Shown here in pieces: positions 11,267 to 22,265 of a stretch of DNA of 64,000 nucleotides. Numbering within the stretch: the stretch's first letter is position 1; each line of letters opens with the position of its first letter. Location of the stretch: positions 80,730,001-80,794,000 of the forward strand of contig NC_134013.1 of the NCBI RefSeq assembly GCF_040712315.1, read 5' to 3'. The stretch comes from Castanea sativa (lineage: Eukaryota > Streptophyta > Magnoliopsida > Fagales > Fagaceae). The notes beneath the pieces were generated by a model. It was given only the letters and a program-made list of their open reading frames with translations, had not been told where the DNA came from and did not search any database. Both the position numbers and the translations under genes were made by a program.

Positions 11267-11963
11267 ATTAATTGACAGTATTTGAGCAAGGAGAGGATTT
11301 TGTGAACTGCGAGTACTTTTGACAGGTGAGATTTAAGAGGGAGAAGGAGAAGGGGCCAGAGGAGAAAGATGGTGACAAATTAGTAAGCCATTGAAGAATG
11401 GCGTGGCAACTAATGCTTCCACTGCATTCTGCATATGACAAAAGGCCAAAGGTGTTAGTATAAACATTACTTTTTTCTTCTTGTGATTATTCAATTATCA
11501 ATAAAAGAAAATGAGTTTTGATAGGAAAGAGAGTAATGTTATAGTTACACGTGGGATCTACGATAATGCCTACTCTATGAGACTACTGTTCCGGAACTAT
11601 GTAAGAATTGCCCACTGTTTGAGAGCACCAAGCAGACATACTTAGTGCTGTGACCTTGCAATCACTTTCTAAGGCCTCACTTAGAGTGGAGATATAACGC
11701 TATCTTTTTCTACTGCCCCACACCACATGTAACTTTTTGTCTTTATCACGGAGAGTCTTTATCTTTTTTCCTGTCTTTTTGAGAAACATAGTGGTGTCTT
11801 GTTTTCAATTTTCTTTTCAAAGTCAAGAAACATGATGTGAAAAGGCTGGACAATATTGATCAGCTGGAACCTAACTTTGGATGGGGAATATCTACCAAAA
11901 AAATTGCATTGAGTGGGTTGGTAAAAAAATGATTAGACCTGAAAATAGAGAGAGCTGTACCGC
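11267..11963. other. Upstream region of copy A
   Basis: No gene. About 11267-11470 aligns with the upstream region of copy B (43796-43935 and again 44465-44530), including the shared phrase gcaaggagaggattttgtga. It probably holds the 5' UTR and promoter of copy A. Nothing further is recognised up to 11963. Confidence 0.55.
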
Positions 11964-12111
11964 CTACAATATTTTTAAAATATTTTTATAACAAATTTTA
12001 ATTGGTAAGTTGCTACTTGTTCTAATTTAAGTTCACCATTAACATTTTTTTTTCTATCGGTAACAGTAAGTAACAACTTGCTATTTAACATTTGTTGTGA
12101 AAATATTGTAG
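11964..12111. mobile_element. Candidate short MITE
   Basis: About 148 bp with inverted ends ctacaatatttt and aaaatattgtag, an AT-rich interior and no coding capacity. The target duplication is not clear, so the class is uncertain. Confidence 0.45.
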
Positions 12112-12316
12112 ACATAAAATTTTATTAAAAATAGAGGAGTTTGTGGTTGCAAACAGCTATGGGAAGAAATTTCTCTCTTCTAGTAAAACTTAATTGGATA
12201 TTTCAAGCAGAAAAAAAAAAAAAAAAAAAGTCTTTGTGTACTCAAGTCCTTAAGAAGAAATATTGCACTCAACAAAGATTAAATTCTACAAACAACAACC
12301 AACTTCCTTGCTCTAA

Positions 12317-12610
12317 TTGCGCGTTTGAATTCACGTTTGCCTTTGTGTTTCTCTTCTTTGCGCGTTTTCAGTTTTTTTTTTTCTCTAGCGCGTATGAACA
12401 ATAAACGCACTGTTCATGCACATGGATTTACTGTGCAGAAGACAAAATGCATTGTTCAACACTGTTCACGCACTGTTCATGAGACTCACAAACACTTTAT
12501 TCAGAAAAAAAAATATTAAAAATAGGTCTCACGATACTATTTACACATTTAATAATTATTTTACTACCGTGTTTTCAATTTTCAGCAATAAGTTCTATCT
12601 AAACAAACCC
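12317..12610. mobile_element. Harbinger/Tourist-like MITE
   Basis: About 294 bp, flanked by taa on both sides (12314-12316 and 12611-12613). Its right end, read on the minus strand, starts gggtttgtttagatagaact, which closely matches the start of the MITE at 43961. The left end carries the matching gcgcgtttgaat. The two elements are the same family in opposite orientation. It contains several copies of the actgttcatg / actgttcacg type. Confidence 0.65.
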
Positions 12611-12755
12611 TAAATGTGAAAATCTATGAAGAAAGGGTAGATACTTTTGAGAAGGGAGTAAAATGGGTTTTGGGGTGTGATTGAAACCTTTAGTTTTGGG
12701 TTGATAGCTAGGCAAATTATGGGTCGTTGCATAATCTGAGGTGAAGGTTGACTCT

Positions 12756-13150
12756 GGTTGAGTTTGCGAGGGGCCAAGGCCTTGGTAGGCATTTCATAGG
12801 CCCTTGCGTATTACAAGAACTGGACCCTCCCTAAAATAGGTTCCTCGTGTGCCTGTGCCTGTGGTTCAACCACATATCCTAGTCATCATGGACCTGCCAC
12901 TTTATGGAAGAACATGGCAATTGAAAAGTCCAACTGATAATAGGATTGGAGCTCCTGCAATTGTAATTGGGCTTGGCCGTAATGGTGTATCAATGTATGA
13001 TAAGCGGACTGTATCGATGTATTCACATACTGGAACCAATTGGATTGGTACGAAAGGTTGAGTTTGCGAGGGAACAAGGCCTTCGTATGTATTTCTTATG
13101 GGCTCTTTGATATGACATGAACTGGACCCTCCCAGAGAAATAGGTACGTT
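12756..13150 (+). pseudogene. GH18 C-terminal fragment flanked by direct repeats
   Basis: About 12887-13050 reads MDLPLYGRTWQLKSPTDN then RIGAPA, corresponding to LGLPFYGYAWTLKSPSDNGIGAPA of copy A, followed by GRNGVSMYD and GTNWIG, which match the later strand and the WIGFDD region. The middle of the domain is missing. It is on the plus strand, opposite to copies A and B. A direct repeat of about 95 bp starting ggttgagtttgcgag lies on both sides (12756 and 13056, spacing 300). It is a dead fragment of another family member. Confidence 0.7.
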
Positions 13151-14549
13151 TCTTTGGATTGGAGCTCCTCGTCTATTTGTTTTAAACGACAACAATATAA
13201 AATTGTGTGATTATTAATTGGCAAGTGAGTTTAGGCAAAAGGAAAAAAAAAAAAAAAACTACTCCTTTCATAGGAATTATAATTTTCGAAAACTTATCAA
13301 ACAAACAACTTTTAAAAATTCTCATAAATATATAATCAAGCTCTCAAATTCCTACAAATAGCTTGCATTTAACTTTCTCTGTGTTATATGAAACAAGTTA
13401 GGTTGCTATCTTCAACAACGGGATATTTGCTAATTTAATAAGTTGTGAAAAATCAATTTTTAAATTTTTGTTATTATTATAGGATTTTGACAGTTTCCAT
13501 TTCATAACGATTTCTCTTATCATTAAACTAAAACATTAATTAATTTTTAGTGTGGACAGAATTTAAACTCCAAATCACTTATTCGACGATAAGTGACTTC
13601 ACTAGTTAAATTAGTTGAAAGTTGAAATCTAAAAAAAACATTGTGTTTGTAACATTATTCTTGTAAATTAAATGTTTCAATTAAATCAATGGCATAGAAT
13701 AATGTTAATTAAATGTAATATTATTCTTGCAATGAGTTGCATGTGATTGTGACTATACATGCAATGGGACTGCAAAGAGCTAGCTGTAACTGTGACTAGG
13801 CAATGGGGGCATATATAGTTCATGGTTGGATCCAAGTAGAGACAAATTTTGCACCGGAAGGCACGTTGTGGTTGTTTGGTTTTTGTAAGGATTGAATTAG
13901 AGACAACTGAAGGCAGCCGGCCATGATTGCCGGAGAGAACAAATACTTATATTATGACCGGCAGAGTTATTTGGTGAAATATGATCGAACCCGCTGCATT
14001 TAGTTTCTTTTTGTTCCTTATAATTTGACCTTTTTTTGCATGTTGTTATAAAATTTGAACATGAATTGAGAGTGTTGTATAAAAAAATTAAGAGTATTGC
14101 AATTGCAATTTTGCATAGTATTCAGCAAAGAAAATATTTCTTATTATGAGGGTGAGACGAAGCATTAACATAACTCGGAGATAGCTCCTAATTGATTCTT
14201 AGAAAGATGTAAGTCGTTTTCACCTAATTCAATTAGTAGGAGTTGTTTTTCCAAACAAGAAAAAAACAAAACAGAAGTCCTCTGCGTTGTGGTCCATTCC
14301 CTATTTGGAGAATGTAGAATGACACCTAATTAAGTTTTTTTTTTTTTTTGAATCACACATAAGTTAAGAAATAAACTAAAAAATATATATATATTTGTTT
14401 ACCTAAAATATTGCATAATTTATAATTGTGTATACCAATTTTTTTAAATTGAAAATATTTAAAAACATTTTAAAATGAAACATTGAAAATAGATATATGA
14501 TCGGTGTTAATGGGCACTTTACAGTGCCATTAAGAAACTTTTTTATGTC
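13151..14549. other. Intergenic, no feature recognised
   Basis: AT-rich with no supported ORF. A pair of imperfect direct copies of attattcttg lies near 13655-13730. Confidence 0.5.
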
Positions 14550-14559
14550 AATTTATTTT

Positions 14560-14723
14560 TTTATTATTATTTTTTATACAAGATAGAATTCTACTCTAAC
14601 CTAATCTAAGTGTATATGTGTGTGAAACTCCATCCTAGAGACTTGAACCCCGGCCCTTGCCTCCCACACTCCATAAGCACTTGTACTTGTGAAGTGACCA
14701 TTGCACCAAGAATGTGCGGTGGT
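14560..14723 (-). mobile_element. tRNA-derived SINE, copy 1
   Basis: About 164 bp, flanked by a 10-bp TSD aatttatttt (14550-14559 and 14724-14733). Read on the minus strand it starts ccgcacattcttggtgcaat, has a B-box-like ggggttcaagtctct, and ends in the shared tagagtagaattctat block followed by an A/T-rich tail. Two relatives lie at 25571 and 44262. The internal polymerase III-type boxes support a tRNA origin. Confidence 0.7.
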
Positions 14724-14873
14724 AATTTATTTTCCTTTATGTCAGATTATTTACCAACTTTATATAGTATAGAGCCAATAAAGTTGAATTTTTTAGTTTC
14801 ATTTATTACTTCAGTTTATACAAATTTTTTATTACGTGAATCCCACAATAAATCATCCTTAACGGACACTGAA

Positions 14874-14876
<3 letters not shown>

Positions 14877-14927
<51 letters not shown>
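14877..14927. repeat. (TA)n microsatellite
   Basis: An uninterrupted TA run of about 51 bp. Confidence 0.95.
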
Positions 14928-14928
<1 letters not shown>

Positions 14929-14945
14929 CATCAAATTTTGCTTAC

Positions 14946-15100
14946 AAATGGGGATGTGCATAGGTCGGGTTAAGGGGATTTTTTGACCTAACCCACCATG
15001 GTGGGTAAAAAAAAATTCAACTTAACCTAACCCATCACATAAGTCCAATCCAACTCACATGGGTTGGGTTAGGTCGAGTTGAACCCATAGGTTGGCCAAA

Positions 15101-15168
<68 letters not shown>

Positions 15169-15292
15169 ATTGAGTAGAAAAAGAATTTTGTAACCCAACC
15201 CAACCTACCAAGCCCTAAAATCCGACCCAACCCAGCGAATTGAGTTAGATCAAATCGATTTTGACGAGTTAGCTGGTTGGCTGCACACCCTA
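14946..15292. mobile_element. Candidate hAT-type MITE with an (ATT)n core
   Basis: Left end ggggatgtgcataggtcggg and right end gctgcacaccct are inverted (gggatgtgca against gggtgtgca). The subterminal regions are full of aaccc/gggtt motifs. The centre is an ATT microsatellite at about 15102-15166. No clean TSD was found. Confidence 0.5.
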
Positions 15293-15425
15293 GATATACA
15301 AAGTGCGTAGTTTTGTATATATGTAAGAGTTTGGGTCAGCAAGGCAATAATCTTGACTTTATTAGATAGAAAATGCCAACTCCTTTTTGTCTTTTTTCGG
15401 TTGTTGGGGTGTACTAGTTACTAGC

Positions 15426-15497
15426 TAGTTGAACTTGTTGTCTTTTTAATAAAAGAAAATTAAAAAATAAAATAAAATTTATTAGTTGAACTTGTTG
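15426..15497. repeat. A-rich micro-insertion between 15-bp direct repeats
   Basis: tagttgaacttgttg occurs at 15426-15440 and again at 15483-15497. Between them is a 42-bp A-rich segment. This is what a very short retroposed tail with a TSD would look like. Confidence 0.5.
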
Positions 15498-15939
15498 AGA
15501 CCTAGCCCCTTTGAAACCTGGACATTTTTCCATCAACAAGGTTATGAACTTGGAGAGCAAGACATGAAATTATTAGAGGCATGTCAATTTGAGAATCAAA
15601 TGCAGACTGATATTTAAAAAAAAAAATAGTTTGATTTAGTACGCTTATCTATACATTTTTTTTATTAAGAAGAAAACATATCCTAAATAAGCTAGTTAAT
15701 AAGATTGGTCATGACAAACGCATGAGCAACAAACAAGCTATGGACACACATGGAAGTGGAGCACATACAAGGCTCAAGCCCCACCAACTTGTACCCAGCC
15801 AATACAAGAGTGGTGGGTCATGAGTCAAAGGTAAGAGAGAGTACGGTCTGGTGGTGAGGAGAAGAGGGAAGCCTATTCTAGGGTTCCTGCTCAAACTATT
15901 TTGTGGGGAAATGTCCTGCTAAGATGACATACTACCTAA

Positions 15940-16760
15940 AAGAGGGAAAGATAAGTTAGAATCACTAGGTACATGTCATAAGGGATAGTGATAGAGAATG
16001 CCCAGCCTTATTCAGATGGGAATGCCAGGGTGAACAAGCAAACAAAATAAGACTTTTTGTCTAATAATGGGATGTGGCACGGCTAGCACAGGTAAGTAGT
16101 GGTGACTGGGTAACTGACAAACCTGTGGGTTGTCTGGAAGGACAACCACACCTAGACAAAAGTGGCTAAGAAGTGAAATAGTAAAAAATCAGCCACGATA
16201 GGCAGTATAAAAGGAGCCTCTACTGTGCACAGTAGAACAAGAACACACAACACAATACATCACAAAAAACACAGAACAAGAGAGTAAAAAAGATATAGAG
16301 TAGAAAACTTAGAGAAAAGAGAAAGAAAAACAGAGAGAGTAGGCAAGAGTAAGACGGCAGACATGCACCAATAGACTACAGACATGCACCAATAGACTAA
16401 TCCCCTTCTCTTCGTCTAAAAGTTTACCCTCAATTAAGGATTAAGGATTTCTTGAGCATAAGCCATTCAGGCCCGTTCTATCAAAGTGAGTACTTTTTGT
16501 GGAAAGACTTTCCTGCGAGGTTACCCACATTGAAGAAGTGGTTCTCTCTTTGATCTTAACTCCGTAAGGCAACTAAGCGCAGTAGACTAACCGTTTTCTT
16601 CTTTGTTTTCTAATTAATTAAATATTGGTGTTATCTCATCTTCATTATTGTCATTTTATTTATATTGCGTTATTATTGTCATACTGCTATTTTCTTTATT
16701 TTTGGGAATTCTTTGCTTGTTCTAACTAATAGTAAGTGCATTTCCTTCATTGTTGTTATA
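15940..16760 (+). repeat. LTR-like fragment
   Basis: No ORF. A TATA-like cagtataaaagg near 16202 is followed by A-rich leader sequence and a perfect 21-bp tandem duplication (16358-16378 and 16379-16399). Overall composition resembles the U3-R-U5 of a plant LTR. No partner LTR or primer-binding site was found, so this is tentative. Confidence 0.35.
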
Positions 16761-17189
16761 TTATACTTGCTTGCCATAACTTTCTTGTAACAATCTCATT
16801 TGCCAAGGGCATGTGACCAAAGTATTAACATAGAGGCTCTAGTTTGCACACAAGCCAGTTTGAGGTAAGTTGCAATTAAACCGGTCCTGGCTCTCCTACG
16901 TAGAACCTTTGGGGGCATAGTGTGGCAGAAGGAAGCCCAGCCCACAATATCAAAAAGGCCCACCACAGGGGTCATATATAGAAAATTGTTAGGTTTTAGA
17001 TTTGCAATATCCCATTGACAATTTAGTTTGAAAAGAGTCCATAAAATAATGTCGATTAAATTGTTGAAAGTCAAGTAAGTTTGTTCAAAGCAGTGTGAAG
17101 AAGTCTATTTTGTGCAAGCTGATTATCCTAGTTATAAATGATTATTTTTTGGATCACATAATTGAGACAAATTGATAAATAAATGAATA
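16761..17189. other. Intergenic, no feature recognised
   Basis: Open frames here show no recognisable domain. Confidence 0.5.
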
Positions 17190-17197
17190 ATTTCACT

Positions 17198-17729
17198 CCA
17201 GGATGGAGCTATGTTTGAACCCCCCGCCCTCCCGGGAGCTATGTTTGGACTAGGGGGCCCTTCCCCCCCCCCCCCCCCCGCCGTCCCAACAAGAAAAAAA
17301 AACACTTGTATTATACATATATTTGAATCTAGCCCATGAAAAATTAAATTTAGTCCCCAAAATGCCCTTTAAAACTATGAAAGAGCCCAAAGAACCAAAC
17401 AAATAATCCCAAACAACATAAAATCAGCCCAAAGCCTTGATTTAAAAAATAAAAACTACATTTGTATGTCAGTTTCACACTCTCACTACTCTCATTGTAA
17501 TTCCCAACAAACTTTCAAGGAAAAAAAAAAAAAAAAAACTCAAATACCCGTGAGAGGGTTTCGGTTGATTAGAGACAAAAAGTCTATAAAAGGCCACACC
17601 ACCACTATTAGAAGAGAGTGTTTGAATAAATTGCTGCCACATGCCACTAGATTTGCTAGAGGAAGTCAATATGTGGAACTTAAACCTGAGGTGAAAGATC
17701 CTTTAAATTTAAGTTTGGTTTATATATAT

Positions 17730-17803
<74 letters not shown>

Positions 17804-18263
17804 TGGGGTTATTCAAATTTTGATTTGGGTCGGATTATGATTTTGAGTTCTCTTAGTGTGCCTAGTGATGGCCTTGTTTGAATGTTTAAAGTTTATGCCT
17901 TCTTTTGGGGGTTGCGGCGAAAGAAGGAAAAAAAACTATTTAAATTTTTCTTTGGTAGTTTTTTTTTTATAGAAAACTATTGGTAGTGGTAGAGTGGTTC
18001 AATGGCAGTGTTGTTTTTTATTGAGTCATTGACATGGTTGTGTTATTTTGTCTTTTAGTTTGTCAGTTTTTATTTTTATTTTATGTTTATAAATAGTTTG
18101 ACATCTTTATAATTATATCAAAGAGACAACAAAGTGTTATTAATTAAATAATAAATATTAGCAAAAATCTTACTAACAAATTAGTATTTTGATTAAAAAA
18201 AAAAAAGTATTTTAGTTATGATTTTTTTTAGCCCCCTCCCTTGATATTCTGGCTGCATCCCTG
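17198..18263. mobile_element. Non-autonomous hAT element
   Basis: 1066 bp flanked by a perfect 8-bp TSD atttcact (17190-17197 and 18264-18271). The left end ccaggatggagc and the right end (minus strand cagggatgcagcc) form imperfect terminal inverted repeats. It contains a C run near 17263-17279 and a long GT microsatellite. No transposase is seen. Confidence 0.8.
17732..17801. repeat. (TG)n microsatellite
   Basis: About 35 TG units inside the hAT element. Confidence 0.95.
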
Positions 18264-18271
18264 ATTTCACT

Positions 18272-18662
18272 ATAAATTAATTACGGTGTCTAAAGTGGAC
18301 ATAACAAAAATGATATGGTTTCCCAAGTTGTGATCTCAACTATCAACAGAGAGCTCTGTTGTTGATAGTTGTTTTGTTGTTTGTGCTTTTATAATATCTT
18401 AATTTATTTCTATCCAAAAAAAAAAAAAAAAACAACTATCAACAGTGGGCTCTGATGCTAAATGTAATCATCGACATTAGTCAAACAATAAAGTTACTGT
18501 TTTGAACATCTTAAATCTTAATTTTCACCAAATGAAATACAATTCTCAATCTCGACCTATGGTAACTTTGATACTTTGGGGGTATATTTATGATGCCCAC
18601 CAACCATAGAGTCATTGTTTTTTTAATGTGACATGAGTTACTAAGATATGTGACCTAATTAC
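18272..18662. other. Intergenic with a short palindrome
   Basis: No ORF. Near 18344-18378 aactatcaacag and gttgttgatagtt are inverted around agagctct. A related aactatcaacag recurs near 18433. Confidence 0.5.
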
Positions 18663-19437
18663 TGTGGGGGGTAAAAGCTCTTGAATGAACATTTGGGCTT
18701 TGGGCCTGATTGGCTGGTACCAGTTTGTTTTGATCAGGGTCTCTAGGCCCACAAGTCAGTCTGCACTATGGAGGTCTAAGAAGTTGTCCGAGGAGGAGTG
18801 TCTCCTCGGACAGGCTCTGCAAAGGCCTTGAGACTGGCTAAATGGGTTAGAGGTAGGACTTTGGAAAAAACTGATGGGTAAAAGGGTGACCCAAGCACCC
18901 TTCACAAGCAAGGATATATGAAAAATATCTGAGGAAAAAGTTGCTACCACCACATTAAAGGCTCTGCATCTACCTCCCTGGCCGCATTAATGGGGGAAAT
19001 GACCTCTGAACAGCAGAATTCAACCTTCCTGCTGTTATTTGAAAACTTCAAGAAGATGGTGGATGGGACAAGTATCTAAAGGGGGGAAGATTAAGATGAC
19101 ACGAGGATGAATTAGTGAAGAAAAAAAGAAGTATATAAGGAAGCAAGAGAGGAAAGAGAAGGGGACTGGCCCCTTAGCTAAAAAAGAACTAAGAATTGTA
19201 AACTTTGGCATAGAAGGAGAATATTTATACAAATCGTTCTCGACTTACGTTCGAGGAGGTCTTTTTGTTATACCTGTTTATCATTTGCACAGATTGTGGC
19301 ACTCTAGCCTGTTAATTGAACTTCTAACATCCCAACCCTAGGTTTCAAATCCATACTCTACAAATTTAATTGTATAAAGCTCAATGGGCCTAAGCCCATC
19401 ACTTGCTTTTAGGTCTGGGTACAATTGTGCGCTTATA
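18663..19437 (+). repeat. 5' LTR of the Gypsy element
   Basis: The left edge is set by the repeat at 25301. The right edge is placed just before the primer-binding site and is approximate because the 3' LTR is truncated. A TATA-like gtatataagg lies near 19131. Confidence 0.65.
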
Positions 19438-19439
19438 AT

Positions 19440-19457
19440 TGGCACCGTCTGTGGGAA
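19440..19457 (+). promoter_or_regulatory. Primer-binding site
   Basis: tggcaccgtctgtggga follows the LTR, in the position and style of plant Gypsy elements. Confidence 0.7.
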
Positions 19458-19484
19458 ATCTAGCGTTGAAGGAATTGGAACATC

Positions 19485-21017
19485 ATGGCAGGCTTAGGTC
19501 CGCATCATGCTGAGTCTCAGGGATCCCAGCCTGAAGATCTTTTTGAGCGTCTTGAGCGTCGGAAGGATCGCGAGGGAAGTGTTCATACCGTATATCCTAG
19601 CGCGAGTCATACGCGTGGCGGAGGTAGTGCCACCTATGAGGACGATGCCAGGGCCATGTAGAGGGAGATTGACCACCTCAAGAGAAAGTTACGCCGTGTC
19701 AAGTGAAGGCGAGCTTCACCCCCATCTAATTCTTCTTCAGGGGAATCCCAGGGAAGCAGTTATAGTCCAAGGTCCAGGACTCCCCCTAGCGAAACCTTTT
19801 CTTACGAAGGGGATGACCTACTAGGTCGTAAGCATAAGAAGCTTCCCTCCAGGGGCTTGGGGAAAGATGCTATGAGCCGAGCGTTACACCAACTCTCAAA
19901 ATCTCCATTCTCATGCAGGATTGAGAAGGGGAGGCCCCCTAGACGGTTCACCTAGCCCACCTTCACCATCTATAATGGCAGGACAGACCTGGTGGAACAT
20001 GTGAGTCACTTTAATCAGAGAATGACGATTCATTCTAAAAACGAAACCTTGATGTATAAAGTCTTTCCTTCTAGTCTGGGACCTGTTGCTATGAGATGGT
20101 TTAATGGACTAAAGTCAGGGTCTGTCGATTCGTTTATGGAACTTACTAGGGCATTCGCGTCTCAATTCATTACATGCAGCAGAGTTCCTCGGCCGTTGGA
20201 CTCGCTATTATCTATGGCCACGAGGGAGGGGGAGACATTGAAAGCATACTCCAACAGGTATTGGGAAATGTTCAACGAGATAGATGGAGATTTTGATGAA
20301 GTGGCGATTAATACTTTTAAAGTGGGCCTTCCCACTGATCATGATTTAAGGAAATTCCTGACCAAAAAGCCTGTACGGAGTGTACGTTGCCTCATGGACC
20401 GTATTGACGAGTACAAAAGGGTCGAGGAAGATCAACAGCAGGGTAAAGGTAAGGCGAAGGTTATCCCACAGGAGAGAAGGGATTTTAGGTCGAACATATA
20501 TTATAACAGTAAGCCGAGGAGAGATTACCCTGGGCAGCCTGGCTCAGCCACTCCTCAAGCAGTTAATACTGTATTCCGAGAACAAGTACACCAACTGTTG
20601 GAGAAAGTCCGTAAGAAACCCTACTTCAAATGGGCCAACAAGATAGCGGGGGACCCTACGAAGCGAAATCAGAATCTTTTTTTCCAGTACCATCAGGATG
20701 TGGGTTATACCACTAAGAATTGCCGGACCCTTTGGAACCATTGGAAGCAGCTTGTTAGTGAGGAAAAATTGAAGCAACACCTGTATCAACCAAACGGGCA
20801 AGGCAGCCAGTCAGGTTCAAATAATTAGAAGAACAACTTGTCTCGGCCACCCTTGGGGACGATTAATGTCATCTTCGCTGCACTTGGCAGGACTGGTTCC
20901 TGTCCTACCAGGGTGATGGCAGTGTCACACTCCCAAGTTGAGAAGTCAGGCTCGAAGCCAAAGAGGATCAAAGGGAGTGCGCCTGTCTTGGGATTCTCTA
21001 ATGAGGATAAGGTTGGG
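19485..21017 (+). pseudogene. Gypsy gag and start of the protease region
   Basis: Translation from 19485 (MAGLGPHHAES...) is a charged N-terminal region with stops near 19659, 19704 and 19951. The frame is open from 19992 to 20828 and shows the Retrotrans_gag core: GRTDLVEHVSHFNQRM, FPSSLGPVAMRWFNGL, ELTRAFASQF, ESLKAYSNRYWEMFNEI-like sequence and ATREGETLKAY. A C-terminal segment has YHQDVGYTTKNCRTLW, the plant Gypsy substitute for a zinc knuckle. After the stop at 20826 the linker to protease continues (PPLGTINVIFAALGRTG ... VLGFSNEDKVGT) and is cut off at the tandem array, exactly where protease should follow. Confidence 0.85.
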
Positions 21018-21890
21018 ACTTGGACATGCATGGTCCTCGGACTACATGCCTTGTGGAAATTGATGTCTTATCATGTGTTAAACAGAACCGTAGTTATGTC
21101 GGGTCCACATACCTTCTACTTTGGGAAAATTAACATTTCAAGTTACAATTTCTAAGTATCAAACAGAAACTTGGACATGCATGGTCCTCGAACCACATGC
21201 CTTGTGGAAATTGATGTCTTATCATGTGTTAAACAGAACCTTAGTTATGTCGGGTCCACAGACCTTCTACTTTGGGAAAATTAACATTTCAAGTTACAAT
21301 TTCTAAGTATCAAACAGAAACTTGGACATGCATGGTCCTCGGACTACATGCCTTGTGGAAATTGATGTCTTATCATGTGTTAAATAGAACCTTAGTTATG
21401 TCGGGTCTACAGACCTTCTACTTTGGGAAAATTAACATTTCAAGTTACAATTTCTAAGTATCAAACAGAAACTTGGACATGCATGGTCCTTAAACCACAT
21501 GCCTTGTGGAAATTGATGTCTTATCATGTGTTAGACAGAACCTTAGTTATGTCGGGTCCACAGACCTTCTACTTTGGGGAAATTAACATTTCCAGTTACA
21601 ATTTCTAAGTATCAAACAGAAACTTGGACATGCATGGTCCTCAGACCACATGCCTTGTGAAAATTGATGTCTTATCATGTGTTAAACAAAATCTTAGTTA
21701 TGTCAGGTCCACAGACCTGCTACTGTGGGAAAAATAACATTTCAAATTATAATTTCTAAGTATTAGATAAAAACTTGGACATGTATGGTCCTTAGACCAC
21801 ATGCCTTGTAAAAATTGACATCCTACTTGTTGTAGAAAGGAAGTTTGATTATGTCAGGCCCTTGAACCCTCAACTTTGAAAACGTTAGCA
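21018..21890 (+). repeat. 151-bp tandem repeat array, about 5.8 copies
   Basis: Units beginning acttggacatg start at 21018, 21169, 21320, 21471, 21622 and 21773, exactly 151 bp apart. The first four are nearly identical; the fifth and the partial sixth are more diverged. Each unit has an open frame of about 61 codons, but 151 is not a multiple of three, so the frame changes every unit and it is not a coding repeat. The array replaces the pol region of the Gypsy element. Confidence 0.95.
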
Positions 21891-22265
21891 AAACCCATAT
21901 CACATTAGTGTTGAGGAGTTGATGAAACACTTTGATTGCTTTATACCCCAAATTAAATTCTAAGTTAAGTTTTATATTGTATATTGCTATGTTACATATG
22001 TTAGGTTCTTGAGGCATGGTTTGCGAAGTGCAAGCTAAGTATGTGTACTTTTTTTTAAAGTCATAATGAATTGAAATATTGCAAGTAAAGTTAATTGTTC
22101 CATTCATTCATTTTTGTGCTGATGAGTATTTTTATACTAAAAAATTGGAAGTCAAGGGAAAATAAAACTAGACAGTTTTTCATTAATTTTTGTTAATGTA
22201 CATTCAAGGAAAAAATTAATAAATTTATTACATAACAAAAAGAGAAGTCCTAACTAGCCTAGACC
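21891..22265. other. Non-coding spacer inside the Gypsy element
   Basis: AT-rich with no supported ORF, between the tandem array and the 3' end of the antisense ORF region. Confidence 0.5.

Noticed and set aside
17466..17840. Open frame ending in Val-Cys repeats
   Set aside because: It is translation of a TG microsatellite inside a hAT element.
21018..21890. CRISPR-like regular repeats
   Set aside because: Units are directly adjacent 151-bp repeats with no unique spacers, inside a plant retrotransposon. It is a tandem array.
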